Source: Nitratireductor sp. ZSWI3 | GTDB lineage: Bacteria; Pseudomonadota; Alphaproteobacteria; Rhizobiales; Rhizobiaceae | Reading direction: 5' to 3' | NCBI RefSeq assembly: GCF_024655565.1 | Contig: NZ_JANKOF010000011.1 | Span: 1-64,000 of the forward strand | DNA: 64,000 nucleotides | Shown here: positions 62,971 through 64,000 of the stretch, one piece after another | How the letters are laid out: each line of letters starts with the position of its first letter | How positions within the stretch are numbered: position 1 is the first letter of the stretch | Notes under the pieces: model-generated | Told to the model about the DNA's origin: nothing | Databases searched by the model: none | The model's input: the letters and a program-made list of their open reading frames with translations, nothing else | Translations under genes and position numbers: made by a program

Positions 62971-64000
62971 TCAATGCGCAGGCCGAAACGGCGGGACCGT
63001 CACTGTGGACGGCGTGACGGCGAGCACCTTGAACAACCGCCCCATCGCCCCGGGCCCGGCAAGGCGTTCCACCGCCGCGCGGATCGCCTGCTGCTCGGCC
63101 GGGCTCTTGTTCGCTCCGAGCCGGCCGGCCCGTTCGAGCAGCCCGAGTCCGAGCAGGAAATCGCCTTGCTCCATCACTGGCGCGGCGAGGCCCTTCGTGC
63201 GCGCCGCGGCGGCAAGCGCGGCGAAATCCACATGCGCCGTCAGGTCCGCCCGGCCGGGATCGGCCAGGACGTCGGCATAGGCATGGCCTTGCAAGGCCTG
63301 CAGGGTGTCGCCCGTGGCGGGAATGGCGTAGCCATAGTCGATGAAGAGACCGGCACCGCCGCCAGCGGGGTTCCGTGCGGCAATCCGCGCGGCGATCTCC
63401 TCCATCAGGGCCGAGCGGGCCGGTGCGATCTCGGCGATGGCGCCCTCGGCGGCGGTCGCGGCGTCGGGCGGCAGAAGCGCCGCCTCGGGTGCGCCGGCGC
63501 CGGCCATGAAGGCGAGCCCGCCGTCCTCGTTCAGCCCCACAACGCGTTCGCGCCAGCCGCTGCCGGTCTTCACATATTGGCGGATCGGCACGGCGTCGAA
63601 GAGTTCGTTGCCGACGATGAAGAGCGGCCCGTCTTCGGGCAGGTCGGCGACCTGGCTCAGCCAGACCGGACGTGCTTCGGCCTTCGCCAGCGTCGTTTTC
63701 TGGATGCTCGTCAGCCGCTCGCTCGTCTCGATCATGAAGACCCGCGCATCCGCGAGGAAGGCGGGTGCGAGGCGGGCGAGCGTGCGCAGCATGTCCTTCA
63801 TCAGTGTGCCGCGGCCGGGACCGATCTCAGCCAGCAGCGGCCGTCCCGGCGAGCCTGTCGCCTGCCAGGCGGCATAGAGCCAGACGGCGCACAGCTCGCC
63901 GAACATCTGGCTGATTTCCGGTGCGGTGGTGAAATCGCCCTTGGCGCCGAAGGGCTCACGCGTCGTGTAGTAGCCCTCGGCGGGATCGAACAGGCAGAGC
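62971..64000 (-). CDS. SAM-dependent methyltransferase, MidA/NDUFAF7 family (5' end outside window)
   Basis: Partial: 342 residues of the C-terminal part are visible and the reading frame stays open to the last base. The edge reads LCLFDPAEGYYTTREPFGAKGDF, then TTAPEISQMFGE, the MidA hallmark, and the SAM loop LLAEIGPGRGTLMKDML. In mitochondria the homologue methylates NDUFS2 of complex I; a similar target in bacteria is inference. The next gene upstream in related genomes is often lgt, but it is outside the window. Followed by pgeF, 59 bases apart. Confidence 0.9.
   Translation of the reverse strand, partial: LCLFDPAEGYYTTREPFGAKGDFTTAPEISQMFGELCAVWLYAAWQATGSPGRPLLAEIGPGRGTLMKDMLRTLARLAPAFLADARVFMIETSERLTSIQKTTLAKAEARPVWLSQVADLPEDGPLFIVGNELFDAVPIRQYVKTGSGWRERVVGLNEDGGLAFMAGAGAPEAALLPPDAATAAEGAIAEIAPARSALMEEIAARIAARNPAGGGAGLFIDYGYAIPATGDTLQALQGHAYADVLADPGRADLTAHVDFAALAAAARTKGLAAPVMEQGDFLLGLGLLERAGRLGANKSPAEQQAIRAAVERLAGPGAMGRLFKVLAVTPSTVTVPPFRPAH

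Overview
The window looks like chromosome of a GC-rich alphaproteobacterium of the order Hyphomicrobiales (rhizobial group, Rhizobiaceae/Phyllobacteriaceae-like). Pointers are the fused anthranilate synthase TrpE(G) behind a 14-residue TrpL leader ending WWWAR, the long-form LeuA, the Rieske/cytochrome b/cytochrome c1 operon, a full CtrA-type site (TTAA-N7-TTAAC), many families typical of this order (DUF6638, DUF2333, DUF1285, DUF6665, MidA next to PgeF) and dispersed palindromes of the RIME type. I place it no lower than order with confidence. I saw no rRNA, tRNA, CRISPR array, transposase, phage gene or integrase, so most of the window is ordinary core chromosome with a few odd spots.

Layout. 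0-5.6 kb: a DUF6638/DUF2333 pair, a lone AAA ATPase and formate-tetrahydrofolate ligase. 5.6-11 kb: a Tat-exported multicopper oxidase with a Cys/His-rich small exported protein, two GreA/Rnk-like transcription factors, a site-2 protease with CBS domains and a PAP2 phosphatase. 11-14.4 kb: trpL-trpE(G) with its attenuator, then a cation-efflux protein. 14.4-20.4 kb: small stress or accessory genes, including an HxlR/reductase pair, an HWE histidine kinase and an ArsR-SRPBCC-GFA-SRPBCC run. 20.4-24 kb: a leucine attenuator, leuA, a coupled hydrolase and a CtrA-site gene. 24-34.6 kb: metallophosphoesterase, Nudix, glutathionyl-hydroquinone reductase, GNAT, and the MoxR-DUF58-DUF4159-membrane protein cluster. 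34.7-38.5 kb: DUF1285-CoA pyrophosphatase-CCA transferase, DUF1059, LysR. 38.6-43.9 kb: a heterodimeric ABC exporter preceded by two tandem copies of a leader unit. 43.9-50.5 kb: trmL, hemF, LysE, petABC, apt. 50.6-59.4 kb: a subtilisin autotransporter, two MaoC proteins, CorA, the rplY-pth-ychF operon, HxlR/FMN reductase, prs. 59.4-64 kb: an AT-rich phosphoribosyltransferase gene, then a MidA-pgeF-M24-lipoprotein operon cut by the window end.

The most interesting region is 42562-43775 on the minus strand. Two tandem units share a promoter of the form (C/T)TGGCA-N18-TATAA(A/G), a conserved CTGTCAAC near the predicted RNA start, a strong Shine-Dalgarno, a 17- or 22-codon upstream ORF ending W-x-x-A-x-R..A with its stop codon in a hairpin loop, and then an 84-86-codon ORF beginning M-x-x-RFP. 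The second unit leads directly into the two ABC exporter genes, an arrangement that suggests ribosome-mediated control of a drug exporter. Two further leader-peptide attenuators (Trp, Leu) lie in the same window; they follow known logic and help as internal comparison.
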